Below are positions 25,560-33,397 of a stretch of 64,000 nucleotides of DNA, in pieces (the first letter of the stretch is position 1; each line of letters opens with the position of its first letter). This stretch comes from Acidobacteria bacterium UBA2990 (GTDB lineage: Bacteria > Acidobacteriota > Vicinamibacteria > Vicinamibacterales > UBA8438): the NCBI GenBank assembly GCA_002347025.1, contig DEAE01000024.1, positions 543,096-607,095 on the forward strand. Direction: 5' to 3'. The position numbers and the translations under genes are program-made. The notes beneath the pieces are model-generated. The model made no database searches. It saw only the letters and a list, made by a program, of their open reading frames with translations, and was not told the origin of the DNA.

Positions 25560-26123
25560 TTACACGTTGAAGAATACGGTCTCGCCTGGTCCTTGTAGAA
25601 CCACTTCGAATCGGTAGCTTCCTGGAACCACGGATGTGGCAATGAGTGTTGGACGTCGGTTTGGAGTCACGAGAGCCAAGATCGGATCGTCGGTGTTCGA
25701 TGATTCATCATCAAAGTAAATACGTGTGACGAGACGCGTGAGCAGCCCTCTGGCGAATAGACTTAATAGCAGATGTGGCGCTTGCATCTTACCGTTTGGA
25801 CCAGGGACCCTGCCTGGTTTTATTGTTTCGACAACAAAAGACCCTCGGTCGTCGGTATGTGCGCGGTCGAACCCTCCAAAGGTGCCATTGGGTTCTTTTG
25901 TGCGTGGATCTTCAGGATGGTTGCAGCAGCCTGAGGAATTGGCCTGCCAGATCTCAATCAGCGCGTCGGTTACGGGTTGGCCAACACCGTCGTGTATGGT
26001 TCCTTTAACCGAGACAGCTTGCCCGGGTGTTTGCTCTTTTCGCAGCAACGCACAGTATCTCTCGGAGGAGAGTAGCAGGGAAAAAAACGGACCAACTGTT
26101 TGAAAGGGAGTTGGAAATCGCAT
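25560..26123 (-). CDS. pcaG: Protocatechuate 3,4-dioxygenase alpha subunit
   Basis: A 187-residue intradiol dioxygenase subunit starting MRFPTPFQTVGPFFSLLL, the typical alpha-chain opening. ALIEIWQANSSG near 54, the GTFGGFDRAHTDDRG block near 82 and APHLLLSLFARGLLTRL near 133 match the family. As in other alpha subunits the iron-ligand Tyr and His residues of the beta chain are absent. With PcaH it opens the ring of protocatechuate to 3-carboxy-cis,cis-muconate. It lies 7 bp after pcaH. Confidence 0.93.
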   Translation of the reverse strand: MRFPTPFQTVGPFFSLLLSSERYCALLRKEQTPGQAVSVKGTIHDGVGQPVTDALIEIWQANSSGCCNHPEDPRTKEPNGTFGGFDRAHTDDRGSFVVETIKPGRVPGPNGKMQAPHLLLSLFARGLLTRLVTRIYFDDESSNTDDPILALVTPNRRPTLIATSVVPGSYRFEVVLQGPGETVFFNV

Positions 26124-26130
26124 CTGTCAG

Positions 26131-26847
26131 CTAAAGTCCAGTTGCCGTGGCGTGTCGTCCACGCAACACGATGTCAAATCGATAGCCGAGGGCCCAGCCA
26201 GGCTCGGTGAGTTCCAGATCGAAGGCCGCGATTAGGCTCTGGCGGGATTGGTTGTCCTCGATAGCGTTGAAGATTGGGTCAAATTCAAGGAGTGGGTCAT
26301 TCGGGAAGTACATCTGGGTCACAAGACGAGTTAGGAAGCTCTGGCCAAACACTGAGAAATGGATATGGGCGGGACGCCAAGCATTTACGTGGTTATCCCA
26401 GGGATAGGCTCCAGGCTTGATCGTTATGAACCGGAAGTGTCCATTTTTGTCAGTTAGCATGCGTCCGGCACCGCTGAAATTTCGGTCGAGAGGTGCAGAG
26501 TGGGTATCCCGTCTATGCGCGTAGCGACCTGCGGCATTGGCCTGCCAGATCTCCACAAGGGAGTTGGGAATAGGCCGATCTTCTGTGTCGAGTAGGCGCC
26601 CGGAGACTATGATCCGTTCGCCAATAGGCTCGGCTGGATGCTGGCATGTCAGGTCACTGTCGGTCGGCTCGATTTGTCCATAATCGTAGACTGGTCCCGT
26701 GACCTCAGATAAAGTCTGTGGAATTATGACGAGCGGTTGTTTTGGGTGACGGTTAGTCGTGGCTCGGTATTTGGGGCTGTTATTTGGTGGGTCATGGCTA
26801 GCTAGACGATTCTGATAACGGTTGAGCTGTACCTTTGAGTCTTCCAT
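26131..26847 (-). CDS. pcaH: Protocatechuate 3,4-dioxygenase beta subunit
   Basis: A 238-residue catalytic subunit. The four non-haem Fe(III) ligands are visible: Tyr109 in AGRYAHRR, Tyr148 in PGAYPWDN, and His161 and His163 in WRPAHIHFS. LVEIWQANAAGRYAH and LTRLVTQMYFPNDP are family signatures. First gene of pcaHGBD. A candidate promoter (26951-26979) and a palindrome (26926-26948) lie upstream, giving a leader of about 95 bases. The substrate is protocatechuate, a hub for lignin-derived aromatics and 4-hydroxybenzoate. Confidence 0.95.
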   Translation of the reverse strand: MEDSKVQLNRYQNRLASHDPPNNSPKYRATTNRHPKQPLVIIPQTLSEVTGPVYDYGQIEPTDSDLTCQHPAEPIGERIIVSGRLLDTEDRPIPNSLVEIWQANAAGRYAHRRDTHSAPLDRNFSGAGRMLTDKNGHFRFITIKPGAYPWDNHVNAWRPAHIHFSVFGQSFLTRLVTQMYFPNDPLLEFDPIFNAIEDNQSRQSLIAAFDLELTEPGWALGYRFDIVLRGRHATATGL

Positions 26848-26925
26848 GGAACTACGCCAGAGCGATGGGGAACCAGCTAGATACCACGTCTAGTTTCACG
26901 ATGATGCCTCCCGTCCAGGTTCTCA

Positions 26926-26948
26926 GTTTAGACCTCAGCGATCTAAAC
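26926..26948 (-). promoter_or_regulatory. Operator-like palindrome upstream of pcaH
   Basis: GTTTAGA and TCTAAAC form perfect 7-bp arms around a 9-bp spacer, centred near the predicted transcription start of the pca operon. A second, shorter palindrome (CTAGA, 7 bases, TCTAG) sits at 26877-26893. The position suits a repressor or ligand-responsive regulator; no regulator gene is adjacent. Confidence 0.45.
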
Positions 26949-26950
26949 GC

Positions 26951-26979
26951 ATAGTATTCGAGGAAAGCTGGGTCTCCAA
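26951..26979 (-). promoter_or_regulatory. Candidate sigma-70 promoter of the pca operon
   Basis: On the minus strand TTGGAG and TACTAT are separated by exactly 17 bases, 4 of 6 matches to each consensus box. The start point would fall inside the palindrome just downstream, about 95 bases before the pcaH ATG. Confidence 0.4.
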
Positions 26980-27021
26980 CCGCTTTTGTCTAGGTGGCCT
27001 GACTGGTGAGCGAATTAGAAA

Positions 27022-27721
27022 GTGATTGTTGAGTCGTTGCATCCGTGGCGCGTCACCTTTGAACAGGCGATAGCAATTCAGACAAAGCTCGCTTCTCGGG
27101 TTGTGACGTCTCTGCTACCGACCAACCCTCAGTTGGTAGCTGGTGCCGACGTTAGCTACTCCCGGCGGACCCATCGTGTGTATGCTGCGGTAGTGGTTGT
27201 CGAATTCCCGTCGATCGACACTGTTGAGACTGCAGTCGTGACTCAACCGGCAGTGTTTCCCTATATTCGAAGATTGGTGTCGTTGCGAGAACTTTCCCCC
27301 TGCTCGATGTATTCAAACGCTTTCGGCATTGTCCAGATGTTCTGGTGTGCGATGGCCAAGGGCTGGTCCATCCGAGCTGTTTTGGCTTAGCTTGCCACGT
27401 GGGGTTGTTGTTGGATTTGCCATCGATTGGTTGTGCGAAGACCAGGTTCCTTGGTGCCCATCGGCCGGTTGGCGCTGTGTCTGGCTCGGCATTTTGCTCT
27501 GTCTTGATGGCGATCCTGTTGGTGCGATCATGCGAATCAGGAAGGGTGTAAAAACGGTTCTTGTCTCACATAGGTCATCGTGCAGATATTCGTTCTGCCG
27601 TTGCTCTTGTACAGGAGTTGCCACTCCTTTCAGGTTACCTGAATCGCAACGACGAGCTCATCTTTTGACAGCAGACGTTTACAAACAAGACCGTGACCGG
27701 CCGAGACTGCCGGTTAGGTGA
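27022..27721 (+). pseudogene. nfi: Endonuclease V, broken by several frameshifts
   Basis: Endonuclease V nicks DNA next to deaminated bases such as inosine. From the GTG at 27022 the family sequence starts (VTFEQAIAIQTKLASRV, then LVAGADVSYSRR with the first catalytic Asp). It continues in other frames: SLRELSP with the active-site Glu, DVLVCDGQGLVHPSCFGLACHVG (Asp and His), DLPSIGCAKTRFLG, DGDPVGAIMRIRKGVKTVLVSH, HRADIRSAVALVQEL and RLPESQRRAHLL. Switches fall near 27300 (a CCCCC run), 27504, 27568 and 27630, each consistent with one lost base. All key residues survive between the breaks, so decay is recent or the sequence carries errors here. Confidence 0.8.
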
Positions 27722-28104
27722 TATCCCAACTTTGTAGTCGCCCCTCGATAGAGATTTCACTCTCGTCATATCCGACGGCCGACCCATCGGAAGTCGTGTA
27801 TGTATTGATACATTTACAGAGACTTAAATCGGCGACGCTATAATCAGGCGGCGTTGGTTTGTCTAACACTTGGTCTATAGGTGTCGGTGGACTTATGTGT
27901 GCTGCTACGAAAGGCCATTTCGGCTGTTGTCAATCTTGGATTGGGCAATCTGGATGATGACGTCTGTTGCGCAAGTTTGACTGAAGGCAGTGGAACGGTT
28001 AAACCTTGCTGCTGAGTGGCCACGACTATGACCGGCCTTTGGCGGTGCTATGGCGGTAGACTGAGCGGGAACCCGACCCCATCCGACATGACCGAGAAGG
28101 TCCA
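27722..28104. other. Non-coding gap of about 380 bp upstream of the MFS gene
   Basis: No coding frame is recognised. A TATAAT at 27840-27845 has a TTTACA 20 bases earlier, a poorly spaced promoter candidate. Nothing else stands out. Confidence 0.4.
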
Positions 28105-29403
28105 ATGGTGAAGGAACCGTTAGCACCCTGGTATCGGCAGGTTGACCGCCAGCAGTGGCGGGCGTTCTTCGCCACGTTTCTCGGTTGGTTGCTTGATGGT
28201 TTCGATTTCACCATCACGACGTTTATTCTCATCGATATTCAGAATAGCTTTACTGTCGACAGTGCTCTTGCAGGTGCACTCGGCACCGTCACACTCCTTT
28301 TTAGACTGGTGGGTGGATTAGGCGCTGGGGCGATGGCCGATCGGTGGGGGAGGAAACTTCCATTGATGTTGTCGATTTTGTGGTTTTCACTATTCGCGTT
28401 TCTTAGCGGATTCTCTACCTCATATGCGGTGTTGTTTGCCTTTAGGGCTTTGTTTGGGATCGGTATGGGCGGGGAATGGGCGGCCGGTATGCCGCTGGCA
28501 CTTGAGCATTGGCCGACGAGGTTGCGAGGGATAGCGTCTGGTCTGCTGCAGGGTGGTTGGTACTGGGGCTACATTCTTTCTGCGGTGACTTTCTCTTACG
28601 TGTATCCGATGTTCAGTGGAGTGCCTGACCCGCTGAGTGATGTTCCTGGTGCAACCCTGGGCTGGAGGGTGATGTTCTGGATTGGTGTACTGCCAGCTCT
28701 TTTAGTGCTCTGGATCCGAACAGGTGTGAATGAAAGCCCAGTCTGGTTGGAGAGGCAGCGTCGTTTGAGGCAGGTAGGTTGCACTCGAGAGGATCGCACT
28801 TCGGTGCTCAGACTTTTCCAGCCAGATCTGATTTGGATCACGATCCAGAGCTCGCTGCTTCTGTCTGCTTTCATGTTCAGCTATCACTCGATCTCGTTTT
28901 GGTATCCGACTTTCTTGCTTGGCCTAGGCCTCGATCCGTTGGGTTACGTCGTGGCATTTAATGGAGGAGCTGTCGTTGGAATTGCGTTGTGGGGGCGTGC
29001 ATCTGAAGGCTCGCTTGGGCGTCGCGGCGCGGTGACCGTGGCCGCTCTGTGCGGGGTGATCTCGGCTCCGCTATTCTTGGCAACTTCCAGTGCGGGGATA
29101 TTGTTGGTGGGAGCCGGGGTGATGGGTGCGACAGGTGCAGGTATTTGGGGCATGGCACCTGCGTATTTGACCGAGCGGTTCCCGACTGCGGTTCGTGGGG
29201 TTGGGCCCGGTTTGTCATATCACCTGGGGGCGGCGGTTGGTTCGGTAACACCATATGTCCTGGGGCAGCTGCAAGATGGCGGTATGACAACCGGTAATGC
29301 GATGATGTCATGTATTGTGATCTCAGGTCTGCTGGTGGCCGGCTTGATCTGGTTGGGTCCAGAGACGCGTGGTGTCAGCTTGGATGCTGGTGATCATGAT
29401 TGA
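28105..29403 (+). CDS. MFS transporter (organic acid:proton symporter type)
   Basis: A 432-residue membrane protein with 12 predicted helices. The first-loop MFS motif reads GLGAGAMADRWGRKLPL near 75, the N-terminus has the WLLDGFDFTITTFIL motif of acid:H+ symporters, and GIGMGGEWAAGMPLALEHWP lies near 115 with GIASGLLQGGWYWGY following. This pattern fits the SHS/AAHS-like groups that import lactate, sialate or aromatic acids. Its closeness to the pca operon (1.3 kb away, opposite strand) makes an aromatic acid attractive but unproven. AAGG lies 4 bases before the ATG. Not in an evident operon with the next gene, which starts 46 bp later. Confidence 0.88.
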   Translation: MVKEPLAPWYRQVDRQQWRAFFATFLGWLLDGFDFTITTFILIDIQNSFTVDSALAGALGTVTLLFRLVGGLGAGAMADRWGRKLPLMLSILWFSLFAFLSGFSTSYAVLFAFRALFGIGMGGEWAAGMPLALEHWPTRLRGIASGLLQGGWYWGYILSAVTFSYVYPMFSGVPDPLSDVPGATLGWRVMFWIGVLPALLVLWIRTGVNESPVWLERQRRLRQVGCTREDRTSVLRLFQPDLIWITIQSSLLLSAFMFSYHSISFWYPTFLLGLGLDPLGYVVAFNGGAVVGIALWGRASEGSLGRRGAVTVAALCGVISAPLFLATSSAGILLVGAGVMGATGAGIWGMAPAYLTERFPTAVRGVGPGLSYHLGAAVGSVTPYVLGQLQDGGMTTGNAMMSCIVISGLLVAGLIWLGPETRGVSLDAGDHD

Positions 29404-29448
29404 GCGAGGTCCAGGACGGACTGCTTCTGGATTTTGTAAGGAGGCGGC

Positions 29449-30171
29449 ATGGAGAGGCAGGGATGGTTGATCGTGGCGGTGCTGATGACCTCGATGATGG
29501 GCGGTGCGCTGTCGAATGCTTGGCTGACAGTGGGGTTAGGGGCGCAGGGGGGCGATGTGCTGACCGCATCTCAGGTCAATATTGTGGATTCAAGTGGCCG
29601 TTTGCGGGCAGTTATAGCCGGTGAGGATGAGCGAGGTCTGACGTCGCTGGCCTTCTACGGCCAGGATGGGGCCTTTCGTGGGGTTTTGGGTGCTGATGCT
29701 AACGGTGACCCGGTGTTGCAGTTCAATAATGCGGCCGGATTCTCTAGACTTTCGGCAGGTGTCCAAGATGACAATGCCCTCGTCACTGTTGGTGATCAGG
29801 GTGCCGGACATGTGCTGGTAGGCTCATTGGGTGGCAGTCCGATAGTTGGATTGGCAGATATGCAACGGACGCCACTGCGTTTAACGTTAGGGCAAGGTGG
29901 GCAGCCTCAAGTAAGCCTGTTCAACGGTGCCGGACAGCGTAGTCTTGGTCTAGCTGTTGGAGCAGATGATGCCCCATTTGTCTCTCTTTTCGATGGTGCA
30001 GGCGCGCAACGGGTTGCGATCGGTGCGGTAGAGGGTGCGACGCTCATCAACCTGGGAGATGGCATTCGCCCTCGGCTGGTCCTAGGGGTGGCTGATAATG
30101 GTTTGCCTAGTGTCGGCTTTTATGACGAGGAAGGGACGTTAGTCCGTTCGGTAGCAGCAGGCGAACAGTGA
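29449..30171 (+). CDS. Exported short-repeat beta protein of unknown function
   Basis: A 240-residue protein with an N-terminal hydrophobic segment (GWLIVAVLMTSMMGGALSNAWL), then about eight imperfect repeats of 22-24 residues of the form G-x-P-x-V-x-L-F-x-G-x-G-x-x-R-x-x-L-x-V (for example QPQVSLFNGAGQRSLGLAVG and APFVSLFDGAGAQRVAIGAV). The regular alternation of hydrophobic and small residues suggests a stacked beta structure such as a solenoid or fibre. AAGGAGG lies 5 bases before the ATG. Similar repeat proteins are scattered in bacteria without a known role; it is not a recognised enzyme. Confidence 0.8.
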   Translation: MERQGWLIVAVLMTSMMGGALSNAWLTVGLGAQGGDVLTASQVNIVDSSGRLRAVIAGEDERGLTSLAFYGQDGAFRGVLGADANGDPVLQFNNAAGFSRLSAGVQDDNALVTVGDQGAGHVLVGSLGGSPIVGLADMQRTPLRLTLGQGGQPQVSLFNGAGQRSLGLAVGADDAPFVSLFDGAGAQRVAIGAVEGATLINLGDGIRPRLVLGVADNGLPSVGFYDEEGTLVRSVAAGEQ

Positions 30172-30243
30172 AAACTATGGTTTCTCATGCCGCTGTTCAG
30201 AAATGTCGAATGGTGACGTGGGGTATGTAGGGAGGTCGTGAGT

Positions 30244-30924
30244 ATGCCTGGGACGATGATTGAGTTTGGGAATACAGAGAACAGGAGTAACGGCTATCTT
30301 GCAGTGCCGAACTCCGGGTCCGGACCAGGAGTAGTCGTGTTGCAGGAGTGGTGGGGACTGGTTGACCATATCAAGGATGTTGCGGACCGCTTTGCCTCTG
30401 AGGGTTTCGTGGCTCTGGCGCCAGACCTGTATCACGGAGAAAGCACTACAAGTCCAGACGCAGCGGGAAAACTGATGATGGCTCTCGACATACCGCAGGT
30501 TGAGCGTGACTTGGGTGGCGCTATCGAGGCCCTTTTGGCAAGAACTGAGGTGAGCACCACACAGGTCGGGACTGTAGGGTTCTGCATGGGAGGACAACTT
30601 TCGCTCTATGCAGCTTGCGAGAACGAGTCAGTTGGGGCCTGTGTGATGTTCTACGGTATTCATCCCAGAGTGAAGCCCAACTTGAAGGCTCTTGCCGCTC
30701 CCGTATTGGGGTTCTTTGCTGAGCGCGATGAGTTTGTTCCGCCTGCCGCTGTCCGTCAGCTTGAATCCGAGCTCCGTGCGGTTGGAAAGAGCGCAGATTT
30801 TACGGTCTTTGAAGGAGTTGACCACGCCTTCTTTAACGATAGCCGCGCTGAGGTCTACCACGAGCAGCATGCAGATACTTGCTGGTCGAAGATGTTGGGA
30901 TTCTACAATGAGTGTCTCCGCTAA
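30244..30924 (+). CDS. Dienelactone hydrolase family protein
   Basis: A 226-residue alpha/beta hydrolase. The Cys nucleophile sits in GTVGFCMGGQLS near residue 118, the Glu of the triad in VVLQEWWGL near 33, and Asp and His follow in FAERDEFVPP near 167 and VFEGVDHAFFND near 196. These are the Cys-His-Asp-Glu features of carboxymethylenebutenolidase (ClcD), which hydrolyses dienelactones in chloro-aromatic breakdown, although many relatives act on other esters. A start at ATG 30244 is preferred: GGAGG lies 8 bases upstream, whereas the GTG at 30238 is too close to it. Confidence 0.88.
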   Translation: MPGTMIEFGNTENRSNGYLAVPNSGSGPGVVVLQEWWGLVDHIKDVADRFASEGFVALAPDLYHGESTTSPDAAGKLMMALDIPQVERDLGGAIEALLARTEVSTTQVGTVGFCMGGQLSLYAACENESVGACVMFYGIHPRVKPNLKALAAPVLGFFAERDEFVPPAAVRQLESELRAVGKSADFTVFEGVDHAFFNDSRAEVYHEQHADTCWSKMLGFYNECLR

Positions 30925-31027
30925 GCAGTGGTTGTTGGGACTGCGTTCTTGGAAGTTGTTTATGCTCGCGGTGACTTTGTTTTTTTATGGATTTTCTGGT
31001 TCCGGATCTGCTTCTGTTGGTCGATGA
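30908..31027 (+). CDS. Possible 39-residue membrane peptide
   Basis: A short frame overlapping the end of the dienelactone hydrolase gene. It has one hydrophobic helix (KLFMLAVTLFFYGFSGSG) after a basic start. No clear ribosome site of its own. It may be a small membrane protein or a chance frame. Confidence 0.25.
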   Translation: MSVSAKQWLLGLRSWKLFMLAVTLFFYGFSGSGSASVGR

Positions 31028-31063
31028 GAGCCTATTGGCATTCACTACGTTATTGTTATCGCA

Positions 31064-31726
31064 ATGGAAACGACAGTGAGCGTGAAAGCTGATCGAGCAG
31101 CTCGGTGTTTGAAGCAAAGAGGTCTTGTGGCCGGTGTGCTCGGGCTAGTGGTTGTGAGTAGTGTTGTGGGGGTTGACGCATCAGGTGATGTGTCGGCGGA
31201 ATGGACGGCCTTCGCACGGTACAAGGATGTGACAATTTATGACGGACATTTCAGAAAGTACAGCAAGCGCTTCTTTGGTGTAGGGTTTGATTGGCAGTTT
31301 TTCAAATCCCAGGCTGTGGCTGAGTCTAACTTGCGTGGGGATGTTCGTTCTGCAGCCGGGGCGGTTGGCCTGATGCAAATTATGCCAAGTACCTTTGAAG
31401 AGATTCGAAGCAAGAATCCGGCTATTACTGGCCCGATCGATCAGGTGCGTTGGAACATTGCTGCCGGTATTTGGTATAACCGCCAACAGTTTGTGGCCTG
31501 GGAGCCGGTGAGATCTTCTTACGAAAAGCTCAAGTTCATGCTGGGGTCTTACAATGCAGGTAGGACCAGCATCCTTAGGGCTCAAAACGTAGCTGTCGAG
31601 AATGGCTTGGATGGCACGGTCTGGGAATCAATTGTCATGGGATTGCCTGAGGTTACGGGTGAGCGCAGTTCTGAAACTTTGTCCTATGTGGATCGTGTCT
31701 TCAATATTAGGGAGGCCATGCGGTAG
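31064..31726 (+). CDS. Lytic transglycosylase (SLT domain)
   Basis: A 220-residue exported murein hydrolase. After an N-terminal hydrophobic region (GLVAGVLGLVVVSSVVGVDAS) the SLT fold shows the catalytic Glu in QAVAESNLRGD near residue 86, the signature SAAGAVGLMQIMPSTFEEI near 96-114, WNIAAGIWYNRQ near 130 and FMLGSYNAGRTSILRAQ near 160. It cleaves peptidoglycan glycan strands to 1,6-anhydromuramic ends. Resembles the MltF C-terminal domain without the solute-binding part. The DUF350 gene starts 5 bp after its stop, so the two are probably co-transcribed. Confidence 0.9.
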   Translation: METTVSVKADRAARCLKQRGLVAGVLGLVVVSSVVGVDASGDVSAEWTAFARYKDVTIYDGHFRKYSKRFFGVGFDWQFFKSQAVAESNLRGDVRSAAGAVGLMQIMPSTFEEIRSKNPAITGPIDQVRWNIAAGIWYNRQQFVAWEPVRSSYEKLKFMLGSYNAGRTSILRAQNVAVENGLDGTVWESIVMGLPEVTGERSSETLSYVDRVFNIREAMR

Positions 31727-31731
31727 TAACT

Positions 31732-31956
31732 ATGGACTTAACGATCATCTTACTTAACTTTACCTATGCGGTCTTGGGCGCTGGCCTTACCATATTGTTC
31801 ATGGTGGTGGCGTTCCATGTCTTTGATCGACTGACACCCTTTGACACTCATCAGGAATTAGCCAAAGGCAACATAGCGGTAGGTATCGTTTCGGGAGCCA
31901 TTTTTGTTGCAGTGGGGATCGCGATGGGTTTGGTCATTGGTATGGGGCTAAATTGA
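31732..31956 (+). CDS. DUF350 small membrane protein
   Basis: A 74-residue protein with two transmembrane helices (LLNFTYAVLGAGLTILFMVVAF and NIAVGIVSGAIFVAVGIAMG), separated by a short loop containing DRLTPFDTHQELAKGN. This is the DUF350/YjfL-like unit, usually found as one to several repeats; here a single unit. Function unknown. It is encoded 5 bp after the lytic transglycosylase and followed by a hairpin. Confidence 0.85.
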   Translation: MDLTIILLNFTYAVLGAGLTILFMVVAFHVFDRLTPFDTHQELAKGNIAVGIVSGAIFVAVGIAMGLVIGMGLN

Positions 31957-31966
31957 GCGACCTTTT

Positions 31967-31991
31967 CCAGGAACTGGGTTCCAGGATTTTT
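31967..31991 (+). terminator. Probable rho-independent terminator after DUF350
   Basis: GGAAC and GTTCC pair around a TGG loop, extended by CC/GG beyond one A-A mismatch, and TTTTT follows directly. Short, so moderate support. Confidence 0.5.
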
Positions 31992-32249
31992 ATGACGACA
32001 GAGCAAGTGGTAGCACTGGGATTCTCTTAATGAAAGAGAGTATTGTAAGGATTGCTGCAAGCCTGAATTCCTGAATGGCGGGCTTCATTTATGTTCACTC
32101 TAAGTTTAATGGTGGTGCTGCGGTTGTTCAGAAGCACTGCATCTCTTTCTTCACCCGTTTGGTGGTCATTTTGATTACCCGTTCTGGAGGGAAGCGGTAT
32201 CCCGTGCGTGTTGATGAGCGTCGCTTGGGTGATGGCGTAAAATCCAGTC

Positions 32250-33395
32250 ATGCCAGGTGATTCGTTCGGTCACAGTTTTCGTGTCACGACTGCCGGAGAA
32301 TCGCATGGTTCGGGTTATGTGGTCATCGTCGACGGGTGCCCCCCTGGGGTGGTGTTGAGCGAGACAGACCTGGCGGTTGACTTGGCTAGACGGCGTCCAG
32401 GACAGAGCAGCATCGTTACCTCACGGGATGAACCAGATGAGGCAGAGATTCTATCCGGGGTATTTGAGGGGTTAACCACCGGCACGAGCATTGCCATCCT
32501 GATCCGAAACAGAGACCAGCGCAGCCGAGATTATGCGGACATTAAAGATAAATATCGACCGGGGCATGCTGATTTTACCTACGATGCAAAATACGGCATT
32601 CGTGACTATCGAGGCGGCGGACGGTCGAGTGCCCGTGAGACGAGTGTCCGTGTCGCGGCAGGGGTAGTTGCGAAAAAGTTGATTGCGTCCAGCTTTGGTG
32701 GTCGCGTGGTCGGCTATGTGCGTCAGGTCGGTAGCATAGTGGCTGAGGTGAAAGACCCAGCGGCGGTGACGCTCGAACAAGTGGAGCGACTGCCTGATGG
32801 AGAGGCAAACGTGATTCGTTGCCCTGATGTCGAGCGGGCAGCCGAGATGGTGGAGCTAATCGAGCAAGTGCGAGAAGCCCGAGATTCGATTGGAGGTGTG
32901 GCTGAGATTGTAGCCACCGGTGTGCCGCCTGGACTCGGTGAGCCGGTTTTTGACAAGCTGAAGGCAGATTTGGCGAAAGCGCTGTTTAGCTTGCCGGCTG
33001 TGCTTGGGGTTGAATATGGAATCGGCTTTGCTGCTGCTGTGCTGCGAGGTAGCGAGAATAATGATTTGTTCTATGCTGATGGAAGGGGAGGATCGGAGGT
33101 TCGTATTTCGACTCGTTCGAATCGTCACGGCGGAATGCTAGGTGGGATTTCGAGTGGTATGCCTATCGTGTTGCGGGCGGCGGTGAAACCGACGAGCAGT
33201 TTGCCCCAAGAACAGGAGACGGTGGATCGGAAGGGCGAAGCGGTGAAGGTCAGAACGAAGGGGCGCCACGATCCGTGCCTTCTGCCACGTTTTGTCCCGA
33301 TGGCGGAGGCGATGGTTGCGATTGTCCTTGCTGACCATTGGTTGCGATGGAGTGCATCAGGCCGGACGACACGGGTGTCTGGCGAGGGAGAGTGA
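32250..33395 (+). CDS. aroC: Chorismate synthase
   Basis: A 381-residue enzyme, the usual length. It makes chorismate from 5-enolpyruvylshikimate-3-phosphate, the last shared step of aromatic amino acid synthesis, using reduced FMN. Family blocks are in order: GHSFRVTTAGESHG at the start, RPGQSSIVTSRDEPDE near 46, RPGHADFTYDAKYGIRDYRGGGRSSARE near 103-130, and HDPCLLPRFVPMAEAM near 340. The only clear biosynthetic housekeeping gene in the window. It ends 2 bp before the ATG of the NHL-repeat gene, but the two differ in base composition and need not be functionally related. Confidence 0.96.
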   Translation: MPGDSFGHSFRVTTAGESHGSGYVVIVDGCPPGVVLSETDLAVDLARRRPGQSSIVTSRDEPDEAEILSGVFEGLTTGTSIAILIRNRDQRSRDYADIKDKYRPGHADFTYDAKYGIRDYRGGGRSSARETSVRVAAGVVAKKLIASSFGGRVVGYVRQVGSIVAEVKDPAAVTLEQVERLPDGEANVIRCPDVERAAEMVELIEQVREARDSIGGVAEIVATGVPPGLGEPVFDKLKADLAKALFSLPAVLGVEYGIGFAAAVLRGSENNDLFYADGRGGSEVRISTRSNRHGGMLGGISSGMPIVLRAAVKPTSSLPQEQETVDRKGEAVKVRTKGRHDPCLLPRFVPMAEAMVAIVLADHWLRWSASGRTTRVSGEGE

Positions 33396-33397
33396 AA

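Noticed and set aside
27840..27845. TATAAT as a promoter of the MFS gene
   Set aside because: The best -35 candidate is 20 bases away and the site is more than 250 bp before the gene; kept only as a remark.
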